From positions 33,248-97,247 of the forward strand of contig CAIJRK010000031.1 of NCBI GenBank assembly GCA_903823025.1: a stretch of 64,000 nt of DNA, in the 5' to 3' direction. Below are positions 1-9,501 of the stretch, one piece after another. Every line of letters starts with the position of its first letter. Within the stretch, counting starts at the first letter, position 1. The translations under genes were made by a program, and so were the position numbers. The notes under the pieces are model-generated. The model did no database searches. It saw only the letters and a program-made list of their open reading frames with translations, and had not been told where the DNA came from. The stretch comes from an uncultured beta proteobacterium. Its GTDB lineage: Bacteria > Pseudomonadota > Gammaproteobacteria > Burkholderiales > Burkholderiaceae_C.

Positions 1-954
1 TGTTGCATGGTCAGTTGTGCCAACTTCGTCGGCATACCAAATGGTTTCTGGTGTGAGTCCTCGACTTGCTTCGTCAAGGAACTTTTTCTGGCGAGGCACA
101 TTTAGTCCAGATGAACCAAAGTAAATTCGGTTGTCTGAAATCAACTCGGTTAATTTGTTCTGCGTGAATCGCCAGCAATTCCCGTGCGGTGGATCTATTT
201 TTCGTCCACCTGGTGTAGTGATGGTGTAAAACTGAGATGTTGTTCCATGGCCCGCTTGTGCGGTGATTGCAACGGATTGCCATGGACCGCGAGAATCGTT
301 GTCAGGATTTTTGTGTCTATCAATTACGGCCTGATTTGTTGGTAATTCGCCGCGAGTTGCTTCAAATTTTGCTGCATTTTTCCCAAAGCAAATAACGTAA
401 TCATGGCTAAAAGAAAAGGCTCTCCGATTTTCTCTAGTGGTGCGTTTCTGCCATATGAATGTGGCCACAAAATTCCCCGTCCCAAAAATCTCATCCATCA
501 ACAGTCTTAACGTCGCCACCTCGTTGTCATCAATCGACACAAAAATCGCGCCATCGTCGCGCAAGAACTGCCGCAGCAGAACGAGGCGCGGGTACATCAT
601 GCACAGCCAGCGGTCGTGCCGATCCAGAGTTTCACCTTCCTTGCCGACCACTGCACCCAGCCATTTGCGAATCTCGGGACTGTTGACGTTGTCGTTGTAA
701 GCCCAGCCTTCGTTGCCGGTGTTGTAGGGCGGGTCAATGTAGATGCATTTCACCTGACCGGCGTAGCGCGGCAGCAAGGCTTTCAAGGCGTGCAAGTTGT
801 CGCCTTGCACAATCAGGTTGCCCCCGCCAGCGCCTGTTATGCCGTTTTCAGCTTGGCCGCATGACAACGCAGGCACCGGTTCCAGCAGACGATAAGGCAC
901 GTCTTGGTGGTGTTTGACAACGGCGTCTTTGCCGATCCAGTTGAGTGTGGGCAT
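1..954 (-). CDS. Type III restriction-modification DNA methyltransferase (Mod), 3' end outside window
   Basis: The first 318 codons of an adenine-N6 DNA methyltransferase run off the left edge; I translated them base by base and found no stop. The protein opens MPTLNWIGKD, has a QGDNLHALK stretch (about 49-58) and the catalytic motif IV DPPYNTGN at 74-81, followed by SIDDNE and a target-recognition region. Motif IV ahead of the SAM-binding motif is the beta-class order of type III Mod proteins; the FxGxG motif would lie beyond the edge. The matching Res gene, if any, is also outside. It differs clearly from the second Mod at 28.9 kb, so it should have another target. Start is the ATG at 954; the ribosome site is weak. 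Confidence 0.9.
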   Translation of the reverse strand, partial: MPTLNWIGKDAVVKHHQDVPYRLLEPVPALSCGQAENGITGAGGGNLIVQGDNLHALKALLPRYAGQVKCIYIDPPYNTGNEGWAYNDNVNSPEIRKWLGAVVGKEGETLDRHDRWLCMMYPRLVLLRQFLRDDGAIFVSIDDNEVATLRLLMDEIFGTGNFVATFIWQKRTTRENRRAFSFSHDYVICFGKNAAKFEATRGELPTNQAVIDRHKNPDNDSRGPWQSVAITAQAGHGTTSQFYTITTPGGRKIDPPHGNCWRFTQNKLTELISDNRIYFGSSGLNVPRQKKFLDEASRGLTPETIWYADEVGTTDHAT

Positions 955-1040
955 GGGAGATTTCTTCGTGAAGGTCGGCCAAGCGTGGCCGGGTGTGATG
1001 GTAGCAAGTGCTTTTGCGTGGCAATGGCTTGCGCTGGATT

Positions 1041-1076
1041 CATGAAAAAAAAGGCACCCGAAGGTGCCGTTTTTAA
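1041..1076. terminator. Bidirectional rho-independent terminator after glcB
   Basis: GGCACC (1053-1058), loop CGAA, GGTGCC (1063-1068), flanked by an A tract on the left and TTTTT (1070-1074) on the right. Read on the minus strand it is a stem with a TTCG tetraloop followed by eight T, so it ends the glcB transcript before the methyltransferase gene; it could also act in the plus direction. Confidence 0.85.
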
Positions 1077-1109
1077 TGGGGGTTAATGCCCGCGATCAAG
1101 TGGCGAAAT

Positions 1110-3323
1110 TCAAGCCGCCGCCTTCACCTTCAGGCGCCAAGCGTGCAGCAACGGTTCGGTGTAACCGCTTGGTTGCGCCAAACCTTTGAACACCAAATCG
1201 CAAGCCGCCTTGTACGCCATCGACGTGTCGAAATTGCCGGCCATGTTTTTGTACAACGGATCGCCCGCATTCTGGCCGTCCACGACAGCGGCCATGCGCT
1301 CGAAGGTTTCCTTCACTTGCGCCTCGGTGACAACACCGTGGAACAACCAGTTCGCCATGTGCTGACTGGAAATGCGCAGGGTGGCGCGGTCTTCCATCAG
1401 GCCGATGTTGTGGATGTCGGGCACTTTGGAGCAGCCCACGCCCTGGTCAATCCAGCGCACCACATAGCCCAAAATACCTTGGGCGTTGTTGTCGAGTTCT
1501 TGCTGTTTTTCAGCGGCAGACCAGTTGGGTTTGGCGGCCACGGGGATGGTCAATAAACCGGTCAACAAGGTGTCGCGTTCTTTGCTGGCGTCGATCTTTT
1601 CCAGCTCTTTTTGCACGTCGCTGACGAGCACTTGGTGGTAATGCAGCGCGTGCAACGTGGCGCCGGTGGGGCTGGGCACCCAAGCGGTGTTGGCACCGGC
1701 TTTGGGGTGGGCAATCTTTTGCTCCAGCATGGCTTTCATCAAGTCGGGCATGGCCCACATGCCTTTGCCGATTTGCGCTTTGCCGCGCAGGCCGCAAGCC
1801 AGACCGACCAGCACGTTGCTGCGTTCGTAGGCGGCAATCCAGGCGCTGGTTTTCATGTCGCCTTTGCGGATCATGGGGCCGGCTTGCATGGCGCTGTGCA
1901 TCTCGTCGCCGGTGCGGTCGAGGAAGCCGGTGTTGATGAAGGCCACGCGGCTGCTGGCAGCGGCAATGCAGGCTTTCAAATTCACGCTGGTGCGGCGTTC
2001 TTCGTCCATGATGCCGAGCTTGACGGTGCTGTCGGCCAAACCGAGCATTTTCTCAACGCGACCAAACAACTCGCTGGCAAACGCCACTTCAACCGGGCCG
2101 TGCATTTTGGGTTTGACGATGTAAACCGAGCCTTTGCGCGAGTTGCGAATACCGTCTTTGGCGCTGCGCTTCAAGTCGTGCATGGCGATGGTGGTGGTGA
2201 CCACGGCGTCCAGAATACCTTCGGGAATTTCCTGTGTTTCGCCCAGTTTGTCGGTGTACAAAATGGCCGGGTTGGTCATCAGGTGGCCGACGTTGCGCAC
2301 GAACATCAGCGAGCGGCCATGCAGCGTGACCTTCTTGGCTTTGCTGCCCGCCGCAGCGGTGTAAACGCGGTCAGGGTTCAGGCCACGGGTGAAGGTTTTG
2401 TCGCCCTTGCTCACTTCTTCAGTCAGCGTGCCTTGGAGAATGCCAAGCCAGTTGCTGTAGGCCAGCACTTTGTCGTCGGCATCGACCACGGCTACGGAGT
2501 CTTCCAGATCCAGAATAGTGGAGAGTGCTGATTCCAGCACCAGGTCGCTCACACCAGCGGCGTCGCTGGCACCAATGGCGGTGGCGCGGTTAATCAACAA
2601 GTCCAGATGCAGGCCGTTGTGTTGGAGCAGCACTGAGGTGGGCGCTTTGTTGTCACCTTGAAAGCCGACCAGTTGCGCTGGCGTTTGCAAACTGGTGTTG
2701 CTGCCGTCGGCCAGTTTGACAGCTAGTTTGCCGTCTTTGATGCGGTAGCTGACCGAGTCAATGTGCGAACCCTTGCGCAGAGGCACGGTGCGGTCTAGCA
2801 CGTAACGGGCGTATTCAATCACTTTGGCGCCGCGCTTGGGGTTGTAGGACTTGCCTTTTTCACAGCCGTTGGTCTCGGCGATCACGTCGGTGCCATAGAG
2901 CGCGTCGTACAGCGAACCCCAACGGGCGTTGGCGGCGTTCAGGGCGTAGCGGGCGTTGAGCACCGGCACGACCAGTTGCGGGCCGGCTTGCACGGCCAGT
3001 TCAGCATCCACTTTGGCGGTGGTGATGCGAACCTTTTTCGGGTCGGGCACGAGGTAGCCAATTTGTTCCAGAAAGGCGCGGTAGGCGGGCATGTCGGCAA
3101 TCGGGCCGGGGTTGGCTTTGTGCCAGGTGTCCAACTCGGTTTGCAGGCGGTCACGCTCGGCCAGTAGAGCGATATTTTTAGGCGCTAGGTCGGCGACGAT
3201 GGCGTCGAAACCTTTCCAGAATTTGGCGGGCGTGACGCCGGTGCCGGGCAGGACTTTTTTGTCAATAAATTGCAGCAAATGGGTGGCCACTTGCAGGCGG
3301 TGCTTGGGGGTACGTTCGGTCAT
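1110..3323 (-). CDS. glcB: Malate synthase G
   Basis: Condenses glyoxylate with acetyl-CoA to malate in the cytoplasm, the second glyoxylate-shunt step or entry of glyoxylate made from glycolate. The 737-aa length is usual for the G isoform. Conserved blocks include ILDLEDS, the [14 protein letters not shown] region with the catalytic arginine area, [12 protein letters not shown] (about 435-446, metal and substrate binding), [11 protein letters not shown], and [14 protein letters not shown] toward the C terminus. It follows the HAD gene by 11 bases on the same strand, so the two are probably cotranscribed, and it ends at a strong terminator. No isocitrate lyase gene is in the window. Shadow frames on the opposite strand are artefacts of codon bias. 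Confidence 0.97.
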   Translation of the reverse strand: MTERTPKHRLQVATHLLQFIDKKVLPGTGVTPAKFWKGFDAIVADLAPKNIALLAERDRLQTELDTWHKANPGPIADMPAYRAFLEQIGYLVPDPKKVRITTAKVDAELAVQAGPQLVVPVLNARYALNAANARWGSLYDALYGTDVIAETNGCEKGKSYNPKRGAKVIEYARYVLDRTVPLRKGSHIDSVSYRIKDGKLAVKLADGSNTSLQTPAQLVGFQGDNKAPTSVLLQHNGLHLDLLINRATAIGASDAAGVSDLVLESALSTILDLEDSVAVVDADDKVLAYSNWLGILQGTLTEEVSKGDKTFTRGLNPDRVYTAAAGSKAKKVTLHGRSLMFVRNVGHLMTNPAILYTDKLGETQEIPEGILDAVVTTTIAMHDLKRSAKDGIRNSRKGSVYIVKPKMHGPVEVAFASELFGRVEKMLGLADSTVKLGIMDEERRTSVNLKACIAAASSRVAFINTGFLDRTGDEMHSAMQAGPMIRKGDMKTSAWIAAYERSNVLVGLACGLRGKAQIGKGMWAMPDLMKAMLEQKIAHPKAGANTAWVPSPTGATLHALHYHQVLVSDVQKELEKIDASKERDTLLTGLLTIPVAAKPNWSAAEKQQELDNNAQGILGYVVRWIDQGVGCSKVPDIHNIGLMEDRATLRISSQHMANWLFHGVVTEAQVKETFERMAAVVDGQNAGDPLYKNMAGNFDTSMAYKAACDLVFKGLAQPSGYTEPLLHAWRLKVKAAA

Positions 3324-3334
3324 GGTGCGAGACT

Positions 3335-4108
3335 CTAGTTAAAGGAAAGGGGCGTGGTTGGAAAAAAATTCAGCACATCGCGCAGGTTGCTGCCCGTGCG
3401 GGTGGGATACGTGCCTAATTCTTCAAAGGGTAGATGGTAGCGGTTCACCCACAAGGTTTGGTAGCCGTACCAGGTGGCCCCCAGTGAGTCCCAAGTGTTG
3501 CTGCTCACAAACACGATTTGACTGGCGGGCAACCCGGTGGCCTGCTCGCCCAGTGCATAGGCGTCCGGGTGGGTTTTGTATTTGCGCACGGTGTCCACGC
3601 TGAGAACGTGGTCGAGCAAGCCTTCAAATCCGGCTGACCTGACGGCCATGTCCAGCATGGTTGGCTCGGCGTTGCTCAAGACGCCGGTGACGATGCCGCG
3701 CGCTTTGAGATCAATCAGCACTTGCCGGTTTTCAGGGAAGGCGCTTAAGTGGCGGTATTGGTTTAACAGCCGATCAATTTCTGTGTCGAAGATGGCGTTT
3801 ATGCCTGCCGGATGGGTCGGTCCAACAATTCTTTTGATGGCGTAAATCAGCGCGGCGCGGGTCAATTCCCAAAATGGCTGATAGCGCGCGCCGTTGTTGC
3901 AGGTGGTCACCAAGCGGGTGTATTCAATCTGCTTGTCACGCCACAACACGCTTAAGGCCTGGCCGTGACCGGGGAACAGTTGTTCGGCGAGTTCGCCCAC
4001 GCTGTACACGTCGAACAAGGTGCCGTAGGCGTCGAATAAAACGGCGCGGGGGGCGTCAACAACAGAGGCTTCGGGTTTTTGTCTCGGGGTATGGTTTTTT
4101 GTTTTCAT
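3335..4108 (-). CDS. Haloacid dehalogenase type II (HAD superfamily hydrolase)
   Basis: A 257-aa protein with all landmarks of L-2-haloacid dehalogenases: nucleophile motif [12 protein letters not shown] (about residues 25-36), motif II LSNAEP, a lysine in KYKTHPDAY, and [15 protein letters not shown] where the type II family has SSNAWD. Predicted to hydrolyse (S)-2-haloalkanoic acids to hydroxyacids; a broader phosphatase role cannot be excluded. It sits directly upstream of glcB with 11 bases between, which fits delivery of two-carbon units such as glycolate or glyoxylate to malate synthase (inference). A GAGGG stretch lies very close to the chosen ATG. Confidence 0.88.
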   Translation of the reverse strand: MKTKNHTPRQKPEASVVDAPRAVLFDAYGTLFDVYSVGELAEQLFPGHGQALSVLWRDKQIEYTRLVTTCNNGARYQPFWELTRAALIYAIKRIVGPTHPAGINAIFDTEIDRLLNQYRHLSAFPENRQVLIDLKARGIVTGVLSNAEPTMLDMAVRSAGFEGLLDHVLSVDTVRKYKTHPDAYALGEQATGLPASQIVFVSSNTWDSLGATWYGYQTLWVNRYHLPFEELGTYPTRTGSNLRDVLNFFPTTPLSFN

Positions 4109-4177
4109 CCCTCACTTTATGTCATGCGCGACCCAAACCAAATTCACCGAGGCGATCAAGCGTCTGAATTTTTAGCA

Positions 4178-5428
4178 TTACAACCACCATGCCCCCGCCG
4201 CGCCGGTCACCAACAGGACGCCGGAAATCGGCAGAATGAGGCGGCGCAACTCGGGCGAACCCAGGCCAATTGCCATGCCGCATTTGGTGAGGGTGTTGGC
4301 CATCACCGCGATGACGATGGCGCGTGCAGCGACAGGCAGGTTGGCCGCATCGCTTTGCGCCAGATTGGCCATGGCCAGCGTGATGGCGTCCACGTCCGTC
4401 AGGCCCGCTACAGCGGCGGCAATGTACACGCCCGCGTCCCCGAGGTAAACCTGCGCGGCCCGGGCGGCCAGCACCACTACGCCAAACAGCAGGCCAAATT
4501 TGATGGCCTGATCCAACGCAAAAGGATTGCTGCCTGATTTCACTTCGCCGCGCTGGCGGCGCTTGTTACGTTGCCACAGCCAATAGCACGCGCCCAGGTT
4601 AGCCACGCACAACAGACTGATGGGAAAGAGAATCTGGCGTCCCAAATCCCAGCTAATTAACGAACTCATGATGGCGACGCGAAAGAACATCACCGTCCAC
4701 GCCAGCATGATGCCCAGCGCCAGTGCCGACGCATCTTCGCCCGTTTGCCGACTGCGCTGCGAGAACCCGAGCGTGACCGCTGTGCTGGAGGCCAGTCCGC
4801 CCAGCAAACCGGCAATGCCCACGCCGTGTTCGGCCCCCACAATTTTGATCAGCAAATAGCTGCTGAAATTCAGCGCCGAAATCAGCACCACCATCAGCCA
4901 GATTTTGTAGGGATTGATCACGTCCAGCGGCGCTGGCCCGTAGTTAACGTCGGGCACCAACGGCAAAATGATGAGCGTGACGATGCTGAATTTAAGGGTT
5001 GCCTCAACGTCGGTGGCGTCGATCCGGCTGGCGAGTTGGTGCAGCCAGTCTTTAAGTGCAAGCAACAAGGCCATTGCCACGGCAATCCAGCTGGCCAGCT
5101 GCAACTGGCCATACGCGCAGAGCAGGCCGAGTAGAAAAGCCAGCAACGCAGACACTTCGGTGGTGATGCCGGTGTCGCCGCGCTGCGCCGTCACCACATA
5201 CATGCCGAGGATGAGCGCGGCAACGGCAAAAAACATCGCCATCGCCAGCCAGTTCAGTCCCAGGTTTTCACTCATATAGCCCGCCAGTGCGCCACTGAGA
5301 GAAATCAGCGCAAAGGTGCGCACGCCCGCGCCGCCGTCTTCAGCCTTGATGCGCTCGCGCTCCAGCCCCAGCAAGATGCCCAGGCCAATGGCCACGGCGA
5401 AACGAAGCGCTAGATGAGGGTCTTGCAT
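4178..5428 (-). CDS. MgtC/DUF4010 family integral membrane protein
   Basis: A 416-aa, strongly hydrophobic protein with about eleven membrane segments. The N-terminal block (GLGILLGLERERIK, then VRTFALISLSGALAGY) is the MgtC/SapB-type domain and the rest matches DUF4010 (GLLGGLASSTAVTLGFSQRS; AAAVAGLTDVDAITLAMANL). Family members are uncharacterised inner-membrane proteins; ion transport or magnesium adaptation is often suggested by similarity to MgtC but is unproven. It stands alone on the minus strand, with a clear gap to the HAD gene and a divergent neighbour upstream. Confidence 0.85.
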   Translation of the reverse strand: MQDPHLALRFAVAIGLGILLGLERERIKAEDGGAGVRTFALISLSGALAGYMSENLGLNWLAMAMFFAVAALILGMYVVTAQRGDTGITTEVSALLAFLLGLLCAYGQLQLASWIAVAMALLLALKDWLHQLASRIDATDVEATLKFSIVTLIILPLVPDVNYGPAPLDVINPYKIWLMVVLISALNFSSYLLIKIVGAEHGVGIAGLLGGLASSTAVTLGFSQRSRQTGEDASALALGIMLAWTVMFFRVAIMSSLISWDLGRQILFPISLLCVANLGACYWLWQRNKRRQRGEVKSGSNPFALDQAIKFGLLFGVVVLAARAAQVYLGDAGVYIAAAVAGLTDVDAITLAMANLAQSDAANLPVAARAIVIAVMANTLTKCGMAIGLGSPELRRLILPISGVLLVTGAAGAWWL

Positions 5429-5552
5429 GAGAGTTTTCTGGTGGTTGGGGTGGGTGAGGTTGGGGTTATAGGGGCGAAAGGATTTAAAGTGAGGATGGGT
5501 TGGGTTCAGTCTTTGGCCAGCCCGTTTTTTTCAATGTTCTTTATCCGCCACC

Positions 5553-6455
5553 ATGCCCCAGTTTAAGCAACTCAAATTTAACGCTGATGCGCCTTTGGGC
5601 GAGGCCGTCCCCTTCAAAGGCGTGATCTTGTGCGCCGATGACTTTGCCGTGAACACCAGCGCGTCGTTGGGCATTGTCAAACTGGCGCAATTGGGGCGGC
5701 TCAGTGCAACCAGCGCCATGGTGTTGTCACCACGCTGGGCGCAGGACGCGGCGCTGTTGCAAGACCTGCGGGGCCGCATCGACGTGGGCTTGCATCTGGA
5801 CTGGACCAGTGACTTTGCACTCGCCGCCGGGCACGGTTTGTCGTTGAGGGCGGCCATGGTCAAGGCCGTGTTGGGCGGTTTTGACCGCCGGGCGACAGTG
5901 CGCCGCGAGACCCGGGCGGTGATTGAACGTCAGCTGGATGCGTTTGAGGCACAGTGGAAAGCACCGCCCGATTATGTGGACGGTCACCAGCATGTGCAGC
6001 AGTTTGCCGGTATCCGTGAGGCGCTGGTGCAGGCGCTGGTCAACCGTTATGGCGCGCGCCCCGCTGAAAAACCTTATTTACGCTTGTCACGCGCCCCGTC
6101 GGGTTTTCCTGATCTGAAAAGCCGGGTGATTGCCGCCATGGGCGCGGCAGCACTTGAAAAGCAGGCCCGCCACGCCGGTTTTGCTTGTGCGAGGGCCTTG
6201 TCCGGCATCTACGATTTTTCAGGAAGTCAGGCGCGTTACGCCCGGTTGATGGCGGACTGGCTGCACGACATCCCGCCAGGCAGCATCCTCATGTGTCATC
6301 CGGCGCAGGCGGCCGAGCCGGACGATGTGATCGGCATTGCCCGTGCCCAAGAGTTCAACTACCTGAGCAGCGCCGACTTTTCGGACGCGTTAACCCAGGC
6401 ACAGGTGCAACTCGTTCGAGGCCACGCGGTGCTGGACGCTGTGAGCGCCCCTTAA
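5553..6455 (+). CDS. ChbG/HpnK (YdjC) family carbohydrate deacetylase, NaxD-like
   Basis: A 300-aa YdjC-family protein with the metal-binding ILCADDFAVN motif (about residues 26-35), DVGLHLDWTSD, and DGHQHVQQF, the expected Asp/His ligands of this deacetylase fold. It is followed 18-24 bases later by an ArnT-like glycosyltransferase and, convergently, by a GtrA flippase and a polyprenyl-phosphate glycosyltransferase. In Francisella and Bordetella a YdjC-family enzyme (NaxD) deacetylates undecaprenyl-phosphate-linked N-acetylgalactosamine before an ArnT-like enzyme moves the amino sugar to lipid A; the context suggests the same role here (inference). HpnK of hopanoid synthesis is the alternative name, but no hopanoid genes are near. 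Confidence 0.85.
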   Translation: MPQFKQLKFNADAPLGEAVPFKGVILCADDFAVNTSASLGIVKLAQLGRLSATSAMVLSPRWAQDAALLQDLRGRIDVGLHLDWTSDFALAAGHGLSLRAAMVKAVLGGFDRRATVRRETRAVIERQLDAFEAQWKAPPDYVDGHQHVQQFAGIREALVQALVNRYGARPAEKPYLRLSRAPSGFPDLKSRVIAAMGAAALEKQARHAGFACARALSGIYDFSGSQARYARLMADWLHDIPPGSILMCHPAQAAEPDDVIGIARAQEFNYLSSADFSDALTQAQVQLVRGHAVLDAVSAP

Positions 6456-6478
6456 TTTGGCTTGGCTAGAATTTGCCG

Positions 6479-8047
6479 GTGAAAAAAAACCTAACTGAAC
6501 GCCAAAAATCCTGGCTCCTGCTGGCCGCCCTCTGGCTGGCCCTTTTAATCATGGCGATGCTGCGGCCTCTGGCCGTGCCCGACGAAGGCCGCTACGGTGA
6601 GGTGGGCCGCTGGATGCTGATCAGTGGCGACTGGCTGACGCCGCGCCTGAACGGCATTCCCTTTTTCCACAAACCGCCGCTTCTTTATTGGTTGTCCGCT
6701 ATCTCGATGTCTATTTTTGGCGTCAACGAGTTGGCCCTGCGACTGATTCCCGCGCTGCACGTCGGCTTGATGCTGGTGGTGTTGTACCTGTCAGCGCGAA
6801 TCATCACGACAGAACAAATCGCCCGTCGCGCTGCCCTGATGTTGGGCACGGGGCTTGTTTTTTTTGTAGGTGGCCAGTACATCAATCACGACATGGCGGT
6901 GGCGACCTGGATTGGCGTGGCGATCTGGTGCTTTGCGTTTTCATTCATGGCCGGTGACAAACCCGACGCCACGCTGGCCCGTCTCGGCTTTGTCGCCTGC
7001 GCGCTAGGTATGCTCAGTAAAGGCTTGATTGGCCTTGCCTTGCCGGGCCTGGTCATTTTTATCTGGCTGATCTGGACGCACCAGTTCAAAAAACTCCGGT
7101 ATTTGCCGTGGTTCAGCGGCTTGGCGCTTTTTGCGTTGATTGCCTTGCCGTGGTTTGTCATGGCGCAGCAAAAGTACCCTGCGTTTTTTGATTACATGTT
7201 CATTGGTCAACAGCTCGACCGCTTCACAGCCCGCACTTTTAACAACGCCCGGCCTTGGTGGTTTTATCTGATGTCGCTGGTGCTGCTGTTTTTTCCGTGG
7301 GTCTTTTTTGCCTTGGCCGAAGTGCGCAAAAAGGCGCGTCAAGCGGGCAGCGAGGTCGTGCCTATCGCCAGAGCCTGGTGGCTTTTGTGCTGGATTTGGG
7401 TGGGGGCCATTCTGGCGTTCTTCTCCATTCCGACTTCCAAACTGGTGGGTTACGTGATGCCGGTGATGCCTGCGTTGGCGCTGCTGGCGGCGTTGGGTTG
7501 GGAGCGCACCATGGCGCACCGCCCGCGTGCGCGTCAGATTTTTGCCGCGCTGTGTTTTGTCAATATCGTCGGTGCCCTGATTTTGGTGCTGCTGGTGGGC
7601 GGTGTCACGCGCACCGGGCGTTCGCAAGACGTGGCGCAAGTGCTGGCCTGTGCGTCCCGACCCACGGACACGGTGTACCTGTCGGGCGCTTTTCCTTACG
7701 ATTTGCCTTTTTATGCGCAAACCAGCAAGCCGTTGGTGGTGCTGGAGGATTGGCCGGAACTGCGTCAGAAGACGGGTGATGGCTGGCAGCGCGAGTTGTT
7801 CTCCGGCGCTGATTTTGATGAAGAAGCGGGCCGGGTGCTGCAGTCGCCCGACGTGCTGGTCAAGGCGGGCATGCAGCCTAACAACTGGCTGGTCATCCGA
7901 AAAAGCAACACCATGGCCGAGGGTTTAACGGGCTGGCAGCTTTTTTACCAAGGCGCGGGTTGGCAGATGTACCAATCCGGCCATCCTTTAGCGGTGGAAG
8001 GCCCAGTGCCGACTGAGCCAAAAGGTTTGCCCGGCTGCAAACACTAA
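6479..8047 (+). CDS. ArnT/GT83-like membrane glycosyltransferase
   Basis: About 522 aa with an N-terminal membrane anchor followed by the ArnT/PMT pattern PDEGRYGEVGRWM (about residues 37-49), where the acidic pair is catalytic in the family, then RLNGIPFFHKPPLLYW and about ten further membrane spans; the C-terminal 130 residues are soluble and periplasmic. The family transfers a sugar from a polyprenyl phosphate carrier to lipid A or another acceptor on the periplasmic side. Start is uncertain: an in-frame TTG at 6473 and GTG at 6479 both precede KKNLTERQKSW and neither has a clear ribosome site. The last 60 bases overlap the convergent gtrA gene. Confidence 0.88.
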   Translation: MKKNLTERQKSWLLLAALWLALLIMAMLRPLAVPDEGRYGEVGRWMLISGDWLTPRLNGIPFFHKPPLLYWLSAISMSIFGVNELALRLIPALHVGLMLVVLYLSARIITTEQIARRAALMLGTGLVFFVGGQYINHDMAVATWIGVAIWCFAFSFMAGDKPDATLARLGFVACALGMLSKGLIGLALPGLVIFIWLIWTHQFKKLRYLPWFSGLALFALIALPWFVMAQQKYPAFFDYMFIGQQLDRFTARTFNNARPWWFYLMSLVLLFFPWVFFALAEVRKKARQAGSEVVPIARAWWLLCWIWVGAILAFFSIPTSKLVGYVMPVMPALALLAALGWERTMAHRPRARQIFAALCFVNIVGALILVLLVGGVTRTGRSQDVAQVLACASRPTDTVYLSGAFPYDLPFYAQTSKPLVVLEDWPELRQKTGDGWQRELFSGADFDEEAGRVLQSPDVLVKAGMQPNNWLVIRKSNTMAEGLTGWQLFYQGAGWQMYQSGHPLAVEGPVPTEPKGLPGCKH

Positions 8048-8356
8048 GGCGGCCAACAAGGCCAGCAGCGCGGGCAGGCCCAGCCCGCGCAACAGCAGCA
8101 TAAAGATGAGTTCGTTGCTGGCAAATCCGGCCAGCGCGGTGATGGCAAAGCGGCCCAGACTGGTGCCCACGCTGGTGGCGGCGTCCTTGAAACTCAGCAA
8201 CCGGTGTCCGGCAAAGCTCACCCCAAAGGCGATACAAAAGCCCAGGGCGTTAGCCAGTTCGGGCAACATCCGGGTGTGCGTTAGCGCAAACACGCCCAAA
8301 TGCGTGAGCGCCGCAGTGCCGCCTACCGCCAAAAACCAGAATGTTGAGACACTCAC
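7988..8356 (-). CDS. GtrA family membrane protein (candidate lipid-linked sugar flippase)
   Basis: A 122-aa protein with four membrane spans and the GtrA signature (FWFLAVGGTAALTHLG at the start, GFCIAFGVSFAGHRLLSF in the middle, FWLSRHWAF at the end). GtrA proteins are thought to flip polyprenyl-phosphate sugars across the inner membrane. Its ATG lies within the stop region of the upstream glycosyltransferase gene (4-base overlap), so the two are translationally coupled: one would make the lipid-linked sugar and the other flip it. The 3' end overlaps the convergent ArnT-like gene by 60 bases. Confidence 0.88.
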   Translation of the reverse strand: MSVSTFWFLAVGGTAALTHLGVFALTHTRMLPELANALGFCIAFGVSFAGHRLLSFKDAATSVGTSLGRFAITALAGFASNELIFMLLLRGLGLPALLALLAALVFAAGQTFWLSRHWAFHR

Positions 8357-9369
8357 AGCAGGGACGCGACTTGTTGCGACAAAGGCAACTCAGTGCCCGC
8401 AGGCAACTCCGGGGCCGCCAGTCCGGCGCCAGCGCGCTGGCTGATGAGGTAGGCCGGGCGTTGCTTGACCTCCTCGTAAATACGCCCTACATATTCAGCC
8501 AGAATGCCGATGGAGAGCAGTTGAATGCCGCTGAAAAACATTAGGCCCACCACAATCGTGGCGTAACCGGGCACGTCAATGCCTTTAAACCAATACTCCC
8601 CTACGACCCAACTGCCATAGCCCAACGCCAGCGTCGCCAGCATCAGTCCGACCAGTGCCAAGGCCCGCAAAGGGGCAATCGAAAACGCCAACATGCCGGT
8701 TAACGCCAGCGACAGGGCACCGCGCAGTCCGAAATGGCTTTTGCCATCTGCACGCGGCAACGGCTGATAGTCGATGGCGGTGCTGTTAAAGCCGACCCAG
8801 GCGTACAAGCCTTTCATGAAGCGGTTGCGCTCGGGCAGACGTTTCAACGCGTCCACCACTTTGCGATCCATCAGCCGGAAATCGCCCGCGTTGGCCGGAA
8901 TCTTGACCCGGTTGCCAAAGTTGATCAGTTTATAAAAAAGTCCGGTCAGACTGACTTGCAGCCCCGATTGGTCGTCTCTGGACTGGCGCACGGCATACAC
9001 CACATCCGCCCCGTCGCGCCACTTTTGCAGCATCTCGGGCAGCAGCGCAACAGGATGCTGACCGTCGGCATCCATCAACACCACCACGTCACCACGCGCG
9101 GCATCAATCCCGGCGGTGAGCGCGGGTTCTTTGCCAAAATTGCGCGACAAGTTGATGTAAACCACCTCGCGGTGCGCCGCGCACAGCGTCTGCATCACCT
9201 GCGCGGTGTCGTCCCGGCTGCCGTCATCGACCACGATCAGTTCGACGCGATCACTCAACTGGGCGAGAGTTTTCAAAATATGGGGCACGGTGGTGACCAG
9301 GTTGCGCGCTTCGTTGAAGGCGGGCATCACACAGGAGAAGGAGGGGGACTGAGTAGTTCGGGGCATCAT
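8353..9369 (-). CDS. Polyprenyl-phosphate glycosyltransferase, GT2 family (ArnC/DPM1-like)
   Basis: About 338 aa from the ATG pair at 9369/9366. The GT-A domain has FSCVMPAFNEARNL near the start, IVVDDGSRDDT, the metal-binding MDADGQHP, and FRLMDRKVVDALK; two C-terminal membrane spans follow (SLALTGMLAFSIAPLRALAL and ATIVVGLMFFSGIQLLSIG), then EYVGRIYEEVKQRP, typical of bacterial DPM-like enzymes. It would load a sugar from a nucleotide donor onto undecaprenyl phosphate on the cytoplasmic face. An open frame extends 43 codons further upstream, but homologues begin shortly before the PAFNE block, so the internal start is preferred. It is divergent from argS. Confidence 0.9.
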   Translation of the reverse strand: MMPRTTQSPSFSCVMPAFNEARNLVTTVPHILKTLAQLSDRVELIVVDDGSRDDTAQVMQTLCAAHREVVYINLSRNFGKEPALTAGIDAARGDVVVLMDADGQHPVALLPEMLQKWRDGADVVYAVRQSRDDQSGLQVSLTGLFYKLINFGNRVKIPANAGDFRLMDRKVVDALKRLPERNRFMKGLYAWVGFNSTAIDYQPLPRADGKSHFGLRGALSLALTGMLAFSIAPLRALALVGLMLATLALGYGSWVVGEYWFKGIDVPGYATIVVGLMFFSGIQLLSIGILAEYVGRIYEEVKQRPAYLISQRAGAGLAAPELPAGTELPLSQQVASLL

Positions 9370-9501
9370 GGTTGCATCATGCCAAAAGAAAACCCGCTCT
9401 GGCAAATCCGACGGGGTTTTTCTGACGGGCTGGCGAGTTGTCTGGATGAGGCTTGAGCGGCGCTCAACCAAGCGGCTCCAGCATCCCCTTAAAATCAAAT
9501 C

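Noticed and set aside
1611..2531. 306-codon frame antisense to glcB
   Set aside because: No domain and mirrored codon usage; glcB is certain on the other strand.
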